Shown: piece after piece, positions 43,444-50,988 of the stretch | How positions within the stretch are numbered: the first letter of the stretch is position 1 | How the letters are laid out: the number at the start of each line of letters is the position of its first letter | NCBI RefSeq assembly: GCF_028867935.1 | Contig: NZ_JAPQNS010000001.1 | Location: forward strand, 744,001-808,000 | Length of the DNA: 64,000 nucleotides | Origin: Flavobacterium sp. SUN052 | GTDB lineage: Bacteria; Bacteroidota; Bacteroidia; Flavobacteriales; Flavobacteriaceae | Direction of reading: 5' to 3' | Made by a program: the position numbers and the translations under genes | The notes under the pieces: model-generated | Seen by the model: the letters and a program-made list of their open reading frames with translations, nothing else | Database searches by the model: none | Told to the model about the DNA's origin: nothing

Positions 43444-44751
43444 TTATGCGTTTCGGAGATCGGGGCGACGGCGGAAGAGAAACAGCTTCTCGCGGGGAGT
43501 GAGCAGCGGATTGATCGACAGGCTGATGTAGAAAATCAGAAGCTGGTAAAACAGAATACCGTAGTTGGTTTCGCCGAAGATGCCAAACTCGGTGAATGAG
43601 TTAATCATAATGGGAATGAGCACTCCAACGCAAATCAGGCTTTTTTCGCGCACCGTAACCTGCAAAAATCCCCGGATGGTGAACACAAGCTGGAAGAGGA
43701 CAATGGTGAACCCAACAAAACCCAGGTTCATCAGCACCTGAATAAACGTGTTGTGCGTCATTTTGGCCGCGTAGGTGAAAATGTGTTCGCCCTGAAAATA
43801 ATCGGTGGTGGCAATACGCATAAACCCAAAGCCAAAGAACGGGGCTTCGGGTAGACCTTCTGTGAGGAGGGCTGTCCAGAACGGGAGCCGCCCGGTCATA
43901 CTCATCACTTCGTCGAGCCCACCGCCATGTTCTTTAATCAGCAGTTTCTGTACCGCCAAGGGCACGGCCAAGGCGGCCCCGGCATACATCAACAGTTTCA
44001 GCCGGGTATTCGACGATTGTCGGATGTGGAAAAAGGCGATCAGCAGACAACCAATGGTCGACGAGCGGGAGCCCGTCAGTACAACAGCCCACATCAGCAG
44101 GCCAATTTTGATAAACGTCCAGACAAGCTGATGCTTTCGGTAGATATTGAAAATAAAACACGACACGCCCACCGCGCACAACATGCCTAACTCATTGGGA
44201 TTCATGATGAAACCGCCCAGTCGCGCTTCTTCGCCACCGTGGGTAAGCCGGTAAAATGTATCGGGATCAACGTACATGCCCACCAGAAAAATGCTGATCA
44301 TCATCATGACCGCATCGCCAATAACCTGGTACATTTTAAGGGTACTCCCCGGAAAATAGTGGTCGATCAGAATGAAACAGGCGATGAAATAATAGCAGAA
44401 GACCAGCCCTTCCAGATCCATAAACCACTGGAGACCAGAATAGCCCGGATCGGTAGACCAGATTACGGATAGCAAGCCCAAAAACAAGTAAGCCACGTAC
44501 AAAAACGGCGACAGGCTGTGGTTCCAGCCAAATGACGCTACGGCTCCCCGGTTGATGATCGTCCGGTACAAATACCAGATCGAACCCGTCATGGCAATGC
44601 GGCTAATCACTTTAATGACCCGCGTAATAGAGATGTTGTTGCTCCAGGTGAAAAACCCGCCCAGTTTGATAAACAGGATGATGGTGAGCCAGAAACCAAC
44701 CTGTTTCAGAAAACGGGTATGATCCGTTTTAATGGTCAGTTGGCGTGCCAT
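43444..44751 (-). CDS. Wzy/O-antigen-ligase family membrane protein, 435 aa
   Basis: The sequence has about ten to twelve hydrophobic segments with one long extracytoplasmic region (MSMTGRLPFWTALLTEGLPEAPFFGFGFMRIATTDYF...HTFIQVLMNLGFVG, about residues 270-355), the layout of the O-antigen polymerase/ligase (Wzy_C/WaaL) family; the R and H residues of the large periplasmic loop are the ones expected to matter in this family. In EPS systems this enzyme polymerises repeat units at the periplasmic face. The gene overlaps the preceding GT4 gene by 16 bases. It ends the operon that begins at the receiver-only gene. Confidence 0.8.
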   Translation of the reverse strand: MARQLTIKTDHTRFLKQVGFWLTIILFIKLGGFFTWSNNISITRVIKVISRIAMTGSIWYLYRTIINRGAVASFGWNHSLSPFLYVAYLFLGLLSVIWSTDPGYSGLQWFMDLEGLVFCYYFIACFILIDHYFPGSTLKMYQVIGDAVMMMISIFLVGMYVDPDTFYRLTHGGEEARLGGFIMNPNELGMLCAVGVSCFIFNIYRKHQLVWTFIKIGLLMWAVVLTGSRSSTIGCLLIAFFHIRQSSNTRLKLLMYAGAALAVPLAVQKLLIKEHGGGLDEVMSMTGRLPFWTALLTEGLPEAPFFGFGFMRIATTDYFQGEHIFTYAAKMTHNTFIQVLMNLGFVGFTIVLFQLVFTIRGFLQVTVREKSLICVGVLIPIMINSFTEFGIFGETNYGILFYQLLIFYISLSINPLLTPREKLFLFRRRPDLRNA

Positions 44752-45854
44752 ACCTGTTGATACAACTCGTGGAACTGCTTCAGCTGACGTGACCAGTTGA
44801 AGTGTTTATCGACCATCGTTCGGGCGTTTTTGCCCAGTTGAGCCAGTTTTCCCGTCTGCCACTGCTCATGCAAAACGGATAACCCCTCCGCTACCTGGGG
44901 TGCAGTTCCCTTAGCGATCACGTAGCCCGCATCGAACGACCGGATGGCATCACCCACGTTGGTGGCTTCGGACACCAGGCAGGGTAACCCCAAAGAGGCT
45001 GCTTCGAGCACCGAAACCGGGAGGCCTTCGTAGCGCGAGGAATGTACAAAAATGCTGCACAGCCCTAGAAGCTGAAGTTTTTCGTCGCCAAACCGGCTGC
45101 CCCAAAACGTAACCCGATGCTGTATGCCTCGCTGATCGACCATCTTCTTCAGGAGCTGCCGATGGGGTCCATCTCCAATCAGCCAAAGGCGCGCCGTGGG
45201 AACCGTTTTGTGAAACTGGGCAAAGCCTTCAACCAACCAGTCTAAACCCTTATGGTCAATGTCGAGCCGACCGCAGAACCCGATGATAAACGCGTTGTCA
45301 ATAGGTTCGGTGGATAGGTCTGGTGCGGAAAATCCGTACGGAATCATCACCGATTTCTGATTAGGAAAAATGGCTTGTAAGCCGTCGATTTCGCTTTTAC
45401 CCAATACATGAACTGCTCGCGCTCCCGAAAGGATTTTTTGCTCAAAAAGCTTAAAATAGACTTGTTTGGCCAGCCGGTTTCGCTGCAAGGCATGGCTGTT
45501 ATAATTGCCGTGGGGCGTTACCAGGTAGGGGATTTTGTGTTGCTGCAAAAAGCGGGCAGCGGCATAGAAACGAGGAATAAATCCACCGTGAAACTGCACA
45601 ACGGCTTTCTCTTTCCGCGCCAGAATGGCCTGTTTCCAGCTTGCTCCAACCCAAAACGGATTCCGACTCGCTCCGTACAGACGAGTGGTATAGGTTCGTT
45701 CGGGGTAGTCGTGGATTTGGTTGGCCGAAAAGCCCCAAACCTCTACCGCATGACCGGCCTGCTGCTGTTGCGTAGCCAATTCATGCACCACTTTATTGAC
45801 GCCGTTCATTCGGGCCGGATTGGCCTTACCGAGAACAAGGTGAATGATTTCCAT
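44736..45854 (-). CDS. Glycosyltransferase family 4, 372 aa
   Basis: GT-B fold: N-terminal MNGVNKVVHELATQQQQAGHAVEVWGF as the acceptor-side start; YLVTPHGNY; C-terminal donor domain with IIGFCGRLDIDHKGLDWLVEGF and SIFVHSSRYEGLPVSVLEAASLGLPCLVSEATNVGD. Likely extends the EPS repeat unit on the cytoplasmic side. It overlaps the flippase gene by 49 bases and the wzy-like gene by 16 bases, which shows tight translational coupling. Confidence 0.9.
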   Translation of the reverse strand: MEIIHLVLGKANPARMNGVNKVVHELATQQQQAGHAVEVWGFSANQIHDYPERTYTTRLYGASRNPFWVGASWKQAILARKEKAVVQFHGGFIPRFYAAARFLQQHKIPYLVTPHGNYNSHALQRNRLAKQVYFKLFEQKILSGARAVHVLGKSEIDGLQAIFPNQKSVMIPYGFSAPDLSTEPIDNAFIIGFCGRLDIDHKGLDWLVEGFAQFHKTVPTARLWLIGDGPHRQLLKKMVDQRGIQHRVTFWGSRFGDEKLQLLGLCSIFVHSSRYEGLPVSVLEAASLGLPCLVSEATNVGDAIRSFDAGYVIAKGTAPQVAEGLSVLHEQWQTGKLAQLGKNARTMVDKHFNWSRQLKQFHELYQQVWHAN

Positions 45855-47098
45855 GTGAATAAGCCGTTACGATGTAAAATCAAAAGCCAGTAACTGATTA
45901 AGATTGCCTGTGTAAAAAAGAGCCCGGTCAGTACACCACTAAGGCCGTAGCGCGTGATGAGCCAAGAAGCCGTTGCCAGGCTGAACCCGGTTGCCAGTGC
46001 GTAGCCCGCGAAATAATGTCTGTTGAGCAGCCGCACGCGGAGAATAATTCGGATCGGGAATCCACTAAGTACCAGGACGTACACCGCCGACAAGCCATAC
46101 ATCACGTACCCAAAGGCGCGGTAGTCGCTGCCACCGGCGAGGGTCAGTATCGGTTCGGCGGCAAGGGTTAGTAGGATCAAAATCGGTAGCAAGCCAATCA
46201 GACTTTTGAGGAGTACTGAACGTAGATAGGCCATTAACTTTTTGGGGGTCTGAGCCAACTGAGCTGCCCGGGGCACCACATAGCTTTCGAGAGCCTGAAG
46301 CCCCACATTCAGCAAACCGAATATGTATTGGGCTAAACGCAACGCACCCAGTGCTGCGGCCCCTAACGACCAGCCTGCGGCCACAATGAAGAAATTGCCC
46401 GCCAGCCATTGTGTTATTGCCGATAGAAGCATCCAGCCGCCCTGATCCCGGTGCTTCTGCCAGACCAGTTGGCAATGTGCCCACCGGAACGCACCGGGTT
46501 TTAACCAGATTATTCCCAGTATTACAGAGGGCAAAAACGTGAGCCCGATTATCCATAAAGCCGTGAGTAGCGACAGGTTTTCGGTGAGTTGAAAAGCCAG
46601 AAGTAACACCAGCTGACTACCATTTGTTAGGCCGTCTATGAGCATGGCCTGACCGGCTCGCTGTTGCACTAACAGCGTTTTGCGCAGAAAATCCTGGAAT
46701 AAAAATAAACCCGTTGCTAGTGCAGCCGGAACCAGAAATTGGCTCGTAAACGGGATGAATCCTGTCGGTAATAGGGCATAGATAGCTGCACAAACGGATA
46801 GAAGAACGGTGAGTCCAACTGCCTGAAGCCAGAAAAGCCCGTTTGTATATGGTTTTTGAACCACTACCCATAAACCCGGCCACGTAACCTGGTAGATGCC
46901 GCTACCCACCGCTTGCTGAACCGACAGGAGAAACAATTGAGCGAGAATAACCGCCGAAAACTGACCGTATTCGGCAAGCCCAAGCCCCCTTGCCAGTAAT
47001 AGGTTGGTGGCAAAAGCAGAGCCGCTAATCACGATCTGATCGGCCAGCACCAGCCCTTTCTGCGACACCATTAATTGACGATCTTGTTGACGGTTCAT
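45806..47098 (-). CDS. Wzx-type flippase/polysaccharide exporter, 430 aa
   Basis: About twelve transmembrane segments and no long soluble region, with the start QKGLVLADQIVISGSAFATNLLLARGLGLAEYGQF that is typical of polysaccharide synthesis membrane proteins (the PST/MATE-like branch of the MOP superfamily). Wzx proteins flip undecaprenyl-linked repeat units to the periplasm. The gene overlaps the Wzc-like gene by four bases and the following GT4 gene by 49 bases. Confidence 0.87.
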   Translation of the reverse strand: MNRQQDRQLMVSQKGLVLADQIVISGSAFATNLLLARGLGLAEYGQFSAVILAQLFLLSVQQAVGSGIYQVTWPGLWVVVQKPYTNGLFWLQAVGLTVLLSVCAAIYALLPTGFIPFTSQFLVPAALATGLFLFQDFLRKTLLVQQRAGQAMLIDGLTNGSQLVLLLAFQLTENLSLLTALWIIGLTFLPSVILGIIWLKPGAFRWAHCQLVWQKHRDQGGWMLLSAITQWLAGNFFIVAAGWSLGAAALGALRLAQYIFGLLNVGLQALESYVVPRAAQLAQTPKKLMAYLRSVLLKSLIGLLPILILLTLAAEPILTLAGGSDYRAFGYVMYGLSAVYVLVLSGFPIRIILRVRLLNRHYFAGYALATGFSLATASWLITRYGLSGVLTGLFFTQAILISYWLLILHRNGLFTWKSFTLFSVRPIRPE

Positions 47099-49290
47099 AC
47101 GCTGGCGAGGGCTAGTTTAGATTTCATAGTACGTTGGCGAATGAACCTGATCAGAGGTTTGAAAAGCTCGCTAATCAGCGAAGGGGTGTATCCGGCCCGG
47201 TTTAGCACGAACTGCATGAGCGGCAGGTTCAGGTTGTCGCGAAGGAGGTCGGCTTCCAGAATCCGGTTCTGTTTTGTTCGGCGACTGTCGAGCAGCATCA
47301 GATTCAGCGTAGCCGAGGCCATCATCATTACGGCTGTTGGCTCGGTGGCCACGGGCGAATTCTTAATGATCACCACATCGAAGCGGTTGCGCCAGTCGGT
47401 TATTAGTTGCTGCCACACCGAAGGCCGTTCCCAGTAGGCGTCAACCGACTGGGGGGTTATGTAGGTAACATCGTCTGTATTTTCCTGGTCGGTTAGGGTG
47501 CCATCTGCATCAATAACAAGCACTGTTTTGCCGAGGTTGAGTACGGCATTGGCCAGCCCGTTCGTCAGGGTTCGTTTGCCTTCCCGTTTGTCGAATGACG
47601 AAACGGTTACCACTGCACCCGGTAGCAGCCACTGTTTAAGGTCCATGTGCAATGCCCACTGCCGGAAAAATGCGCGTTGCTGCACCGGTTTAGTAAAATA
47701 GGGCACGGTGCCAGCCACTGCCGTTTCCGACGTTTTTTGAATGTTAACCTCATTATTGACCCTTGCTTTCATGAAATGAATACCATAGATCACCACAATG
47801 CTGATCAGCAAACTCAGAAAACCGGCCAGTACCTTTATGAGCGTTGGGTTGGGCGATACGGGTGTACGAGCCACTTTTCCTTCAGTAATGACCCGGTGAA
47901 ACGAGATGGTAGCCGCCCTGGCAATGTCGGCTTCGGTGCGTTTTTGATGCAGAAACCGGTATATCTGTTCGTCGAGGCTGAAGTTGCGCTCCAGCACCGT
48001 CATGGTTTTTTCTTTGGTAGGAAGTCCAATAAACTCAGCCTCGGCCACGCGAATGGTTTTGTCGAGGTCTTTGTGCTTGATTTTCAGGTTGGTGAGCGTA
48101 TTGTTGATGCTCTCTTTCATGTACTCGGACAAATCGCTCATTTGCGTGTCCAACAGCTTCACTTTCTCATGCTCAGGCGTATAGCGGGTCAGCAGTTCGC
48201 GCCGGTCGCCCTGTAACTGCTTCATTTTCTTGACAATTTCCGTTGAAAGAAGGTCGTTGAAGGCTTCGAAATTGGGCGCCGATTTAAGGAAATCGGGATT
48301 CTGGCGGACGTACCGATTCAGGCTGTCGATGGCCAGTACGTTCATGTGAACGCTGGACAGCTGTTTTTGTAGGTCGGCAATCTGGCGAAGATCGGTTTCG
48401 GTTTCCTGCCGGATGTTGATGATGTTTTTGGCGTTCCGATATCCTTCAATGGCCTTTTCGCTGGCTGTAAGCCGACCCTGGTAGTCGGTCAATTGTTTGT
48501 TCAGAAAGTCAACGGTGGTATCGGCCGTGCGGAACCGGTCTTCCACACCATCAGCGATATAGGCCGCAGCCACACTATTCACCACATCGGCGGCTTTTTG
48601 GGGCACCGAGCTTCGGTAACTAATTCGCAGCACCGGAATGTCCTTGTCGACGGCCATAACGTCGAGATCGCCAACAATCGATTCAACGACGCTTTCCTGC
48701 GTGCGGACAACAAATTCGTATTGATCATTGATAACCAGCCGATGGCGTTTTTTTAATAGCGCTTCGTTGCGGCTAAAAAATAGAGTGCCCCCGTCCAGGT
48801 TCACGATCCGGTTAAGTTCGCACTCAACGGCTTTGCCGCCGGGTAAAGTGATGGTCAGGAGTGAGTCGCGCCGAATGGCCAACTTAAACGTTTGATTGTA
48901 CCAGCCTGGATTGGTAAAAGCGGCCGTAATTCGAATAGGCGACTGTCCATACAGATCGGTCTTGCGGATTTTGCCGATTCGGTAAATGGTAACGGCCAAG
49001 TCCAGGTTTGAGAACGCTTTGCTTAGTAGTACGTTGGATTTTAACAGTTCAACCTCAGCCAGAATTTTGTTGGTGTTCGCAAACACATCGAAATCTTTGT
49101 AGAGGTTGGCGCTCGGAGCTCCTTCATTGGCGTCGGCCAGTTTAATTTTTGCCATGCTATCGTACATAGGCGTAGCGTAGCGCAGGTACCGGCCTGCCAA
49201 AAACAGGGCAATGCTCATCACCAGAGCAATTAGCGGTAAGCCTCTTACGAACGGCCCCAGAATCCCCAGCGTTTTCGATAACTCAGACAT
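47095..49290 (-). CDS. Wzc/Wzz-type polysaccharide co-polymerase with degenerate BY-kinase domain
   Basis: Layout: an N-terminal transmembrane helix (GLPLIALVMSIALFLAGRYL), a Wzz periplasmic region with a long coiled coil (about residues 270-440), the GNVR-like segment, a second transmembrane helix (VLAGFLSLLISIVVIYGIHF) near residue 505 and a cytoplasmic P-loop domain from about 560. In active bacterial tyrosine kinases the Walker A motif ends GK(S/T) and Walker B is a DxxP type. Here Walker A reads EGKR at 570-573 and Walker B reads VVIIKNSP with K643 where the aspartate is expected. The C-terminus has no tyrosine cluster. The domain therefore looks inactive as a kinase. Operon: receiver-only protein, Wza, this gene, Wzx, GT4, Wzy. 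Confidence 0.87.
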   Translation of the reverse strand: MSELSKTLGILGPFVRGLPLIALVMSIALFLAGRYLRYATPMYDSMAKIKLADANEGAPSANLYKDFDVFANTNKILAEVELLKSNVLLSKAFSNLDLAVTIYRIGKIRKTDLYGQSPIRITAAFTNPGWYNQTFKLAIRRDSLLTITLPGGKAVECELNRIVNLDGGTLFFSRNEALLKKRHRLVINDQYEFVVRTQESVVESIVGDLDVMAVDKDIPVLRISYRSSVPQKAADVVNSVAAAYIADGVEDRFRTADTTVDFLNKQLTDYQGRLTASEKAIEGYRNAKNIINIRQETETDLRQIADLQKQLSSVHMNVLAIDSLNRYVRQNPDFLKSAPNFEAFNDLLSTEIVKKMKQLQGDRRELLTRYTPEHEKVKLLDTQMSDLSEYMKESINNTLTNLKIKHKDLDKTIRVAEAEFIGLPTKEKTMTVLERNFSLDEQIYRFLHQKRTEADIARAATISFHRVITEGKVARTPVSPNPTLIKVLAGFLSLLISIVVIYGIHFMKARVNNEVNIQKTSETAVAGTVPYFTKPVQQRAFFRQWALHMDLKQWLLPGAVVTVSSFDKREGKRTLTNGLANAVLNLGKTVLVIDADGTLTDQENTDDVTYITPQSVDAYWERPSVWQQLITDWRNRFDVVIIKNSPVATEPTAVMMMASATLNLMLLDSRRTKQNRILEADLLRDNLNLPLMQFVLNRAGYTPSLISELFKPLIRFIRQRTMKSKLALASV

Positions 49291-49299
49291 GCCCGATGA

Positions 49300-50052
49300 T
49301 CAGATAAAAAACTTGACTAAAACCAGAATGGTCGTGATAGCGCTGGCCACGGGTAGCACACTGGGCCCGGCTCGCTTGTCCCACAGCTTAGCCTTTTTGG
49401 CGGGTACATACACCACATCGCCGGGTAGAATCTGGATATTACGGGTGGCAAACTGGTCCATACGCGTCAGGTCAATGCTGATGGTGTGCGGCTGATTGTC
49501 AATAGTGCGAATCACCTGAATGGCCTGACGGTCTGCGTACAGATCAAAATCACCCGCCCGCCCCAGCAATTCAACCAGAGAGTTGGACTCCTTTTCGAGC
49601 AGGAACTTGCCAGGGTTTTTCAACTCACCCAGTACGGTCACCTCTCGGTTCAGCACTTTCACGTCGATAATCGGATCAACTACCCACTTTTTAAACTCGG
49701 TCAGCAGTTGTTGCCGCGCTTGCAGGAGGGTCAAACCAACCAGCTTAACTTTTCCTATTTTCGGGATGGGTACTTCGCCATTGGGGTCAACCATCACCCA
49801 TTTGCCATACACTTCGTTGGCGCTATAAATGCTGTACAGCGAGCCCACGCTCAGGTCGTCGTGGTTCCAGACGCTAATGCTGATTTTGTCGTCTTTACGA
49901 ATCGTGTACTGGGTGTTTTCCTGCCCGAGAAATGTTGAGTCGATTTGTGTAGAGACTGAGCTAGGCCGAAAGAGGTTCTGCGTCGCACAGCCCGACAGCC
50001 AGCACGTGAAACTGGTTAGTAACAGGCTGATCAATAATGATTTGATTTGCAT
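49300..50052 (-). CDS. Wza-type polysaccharide export lipoprotein, 250 aa
   Basis: A lipobox (WLSGC, C22) shows outer-membrane lipoprotein sorting. The poly-export domain (YTIRKDDKISISVWNHDDLSV and VDPNGEVPIPKIGKVKLVGLTLLQA) is followed by an SLBB-type block (TVLGELKNPGKFLLEKESNSLVELLGRAG). A short hydrophobic segment near the end (LPVASAITTILVLVKFF) replaces the long C-terminal helix that forms the outer-membrane pore in E. coli Wza. It forms the export channel with the Wzc-type protein, whose gene starts nine bases after this gene. The TAATG overlap with the upstream receiver gene points to one operon. Confidence 0.92.
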   Translation of the reverse strand: MQIKSLLISLLLTSFTCWLSGCATQNLFRPSSVSTQIDSTFLGQENTQYTIRKDDKISISVWNHDDLSVGSLYSIYSANEVYGKWVMVDPNGEVPIPKIGKVKLVGLTLLQARQQLLTEFKKWVVDPIIDVKVLNREVTVLGELKNPGKFLLEKESNSLVELLGRAGDFDLYADRQAIQVIRTIDNQPHTISIDLTRMDQFATRNIQILPGDVVYVPAKKAKLWDKRAGPSVLPVASAITTILVLVKFFI

Positions 50053-50495
50053 TATGCCGCCGTAAGGAATGAGAGGAATTTTTGCAATTTGCCTTGCGGC
50101 CGTTGTTGCAGCAGGGAGATAACACCCTGAATTTTTTTCAGAACGGCCTCGATTTTATCCAGGTCATTCTCCCCCTTGATGATGTAATCGAATGCACCGT
50201 ATTTCAGAGCGTTCACGGCTACCTGCACATCGTCCTGCCCCGAAATAATCACCAGATAGATGTTTGGGTTGAATCGCTTGATTTTTCGCAGCACATCCAA
50301 GCCGTCGAGTGGTTCCATCCGGTAATCCAGAAGAATGATGTCTGGCTGTTCGATCAGTTGGTTCAGGCAGTCTTGGCCATCGCTGAACAAAGTGATGTTG
50401 CCGTAACCCAGATTAAGGATATGTTGCTCGTAGAGACTCCGGCAAAATGGGTCGTCGTCGACAATGAAAATGGATAATTCGTCCTTGGCTTTCAT
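50052..50495 (-). CDS. Receiver-only response regulator, 147 aa
   Basis: The protein is one CheY-like receiver: acidic DDD at residues 13-15, D57 as the phospho-acceptor (IILLDYRMEP), and IISGQDDVQVAV in the place of the usual threonine/serine switch loop. The ~20 residue tail (LLQQRPQGKLQKFLSFLTAA) is not a known output domain. Its sequence is closest in pattern to the receiver of the sigma-54 regulator at 26038. It is the first gene of the EPS export operon, with a TAATG overlap to the wza-like gene. It may accept phosphate from the Hpt domains of the two hybrid kinases, either as a phosphate sink or as an activator acting on the export machinery. Confidence 0.9.
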   Translation of the reverse strand: MKAKDELSIFIVDDDPFCRSLYEQHILNLGYGNITLFSDGQDCLNQLIEQPDIILLDYRMEPLDGLDVLRKIKRFNPNIYLVIISGQDDVQVAVNALKYGAFDYIIKGENDLDKIEAVLKKIQGVISLLQQRPQGKLQKFLSFLTAA

Positions 50496-50521
50496 AAACT
50501 AGTTGTTTGGCTACCAACTAC

Positions 50522-50536
50522 TCTAATTCTATGCCA
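50522..50536 (-). promoter_or_regulatory. Weak sigma-54-like element P4 for the EPS export operon
   Basis: On the minus strand TGGCATAGAATTAGA has an intact -24 TGGCA, but the -12 box reads TAGA instead of TTGC. It lies 27 bases upstream of the receiver gene start, and a perfect palindrome lies 75-90 bases further upstream. The palindrome is stronger evidence than the promoter itself. Confidence 0.35.
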
Positions 50537-50608
50537 TTGACTTTGTTTGTTGATAATCAGTTGATTGTATGCTGAGGGCGACGCTTTTTATCTATGTGCG
50601 GGAATCTC

Positions 50609-50625
50609 TTTCCAAAATCTGGAAA
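50609..50625. promoter_or_regulatory. Activator-site palindrome, EPS export operon copy
   Basis: TTTCCAAAATCTGGAAA is a perfect TTTCCA-N5-TGGAAA repeat, differing from the P1 copy by one base in the spacer. It lies about 115 bases upstream of the receiver gene start. Confidence 0.65.
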
Positions 50626-50680
50626 AGGATTGGTCTGGGATTTGAGATGAGTTTATTAATTGAGCAATGGTTAAGTTGAG

Positions 50681-50799
50681 TTGCTGACGCTTGTGGGCTT
50701 CGACTCCGCTCAGCCTGACGGTTAACCTGGGTGCAATTTCCTATATTGAGTCAACTGTCAAGTCAGGCTGAGCGGAGTCGAAGCCCTTCGCGTCAGCAA
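50681..50799. repeat. Long near-perfect inverted repeat
   Basis: The arms are 50681-50719 and 50762-50799, about 38-39 bases each, complementary except for a short central mismatch (four bases in the left arm against three in the right), with a 42-base loop. It lies between divergent genes, not after a gene, so it is not a standard terminator. The motif CTTCGACTCCGCTCAG is common in intergenic repeats of Bacteroidota, so a mobile repeat is a possible origin. Confidence 0.7.
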
Positions 50800-50988
50800 T
50801 TTTTACTAATTTCTGTCCCATTGACGGTCTACTAGAAACCGTTCCTGCGTACATAAACGAGCCACTTGGATAAGCAGAAAGTAATAGGGAGAAAGACAAT
50901 TCGTTAGGTTGAAGGTTATTCCTTTTATTAAGTTTTGAATACCTTGCTTTACCATAAAAAGTCAACTCAACCCCTTTATTAGTGGCCA

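Larger units (their letters stand above)
50496..50988. other. 493-bp intergenic region between the EPS operon and a Ser/Thr kinase gene
   Basis: The region is flanked by divergent genes and holds the weak P4 element, the palindrome at 50609-50625 and the long inverted repeat at 50681-50799. The open frame on the minus strand here (50741-50989) is not credible because it translates the inverted repeat. No tRNA or small RNA was recognised. Confidence 0.6.

Noticed and set aside
47095..49290. Active tyrosine kinase call for the Wzc-like protein
   Set aside because: Walker A and B residues are replaced and the tyrosine cluster is absent, so only co-polymerase function is claimed.
50696..50709. 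GG-N10-GC on the plus strand, possible sigma-54 promoter for the kinase at 50989
   Set aside because: It lies in the inverted repeat arm, has CCGC instead of TTGC at -12 and is almost 300 bases from the start codon. It is a chance match.
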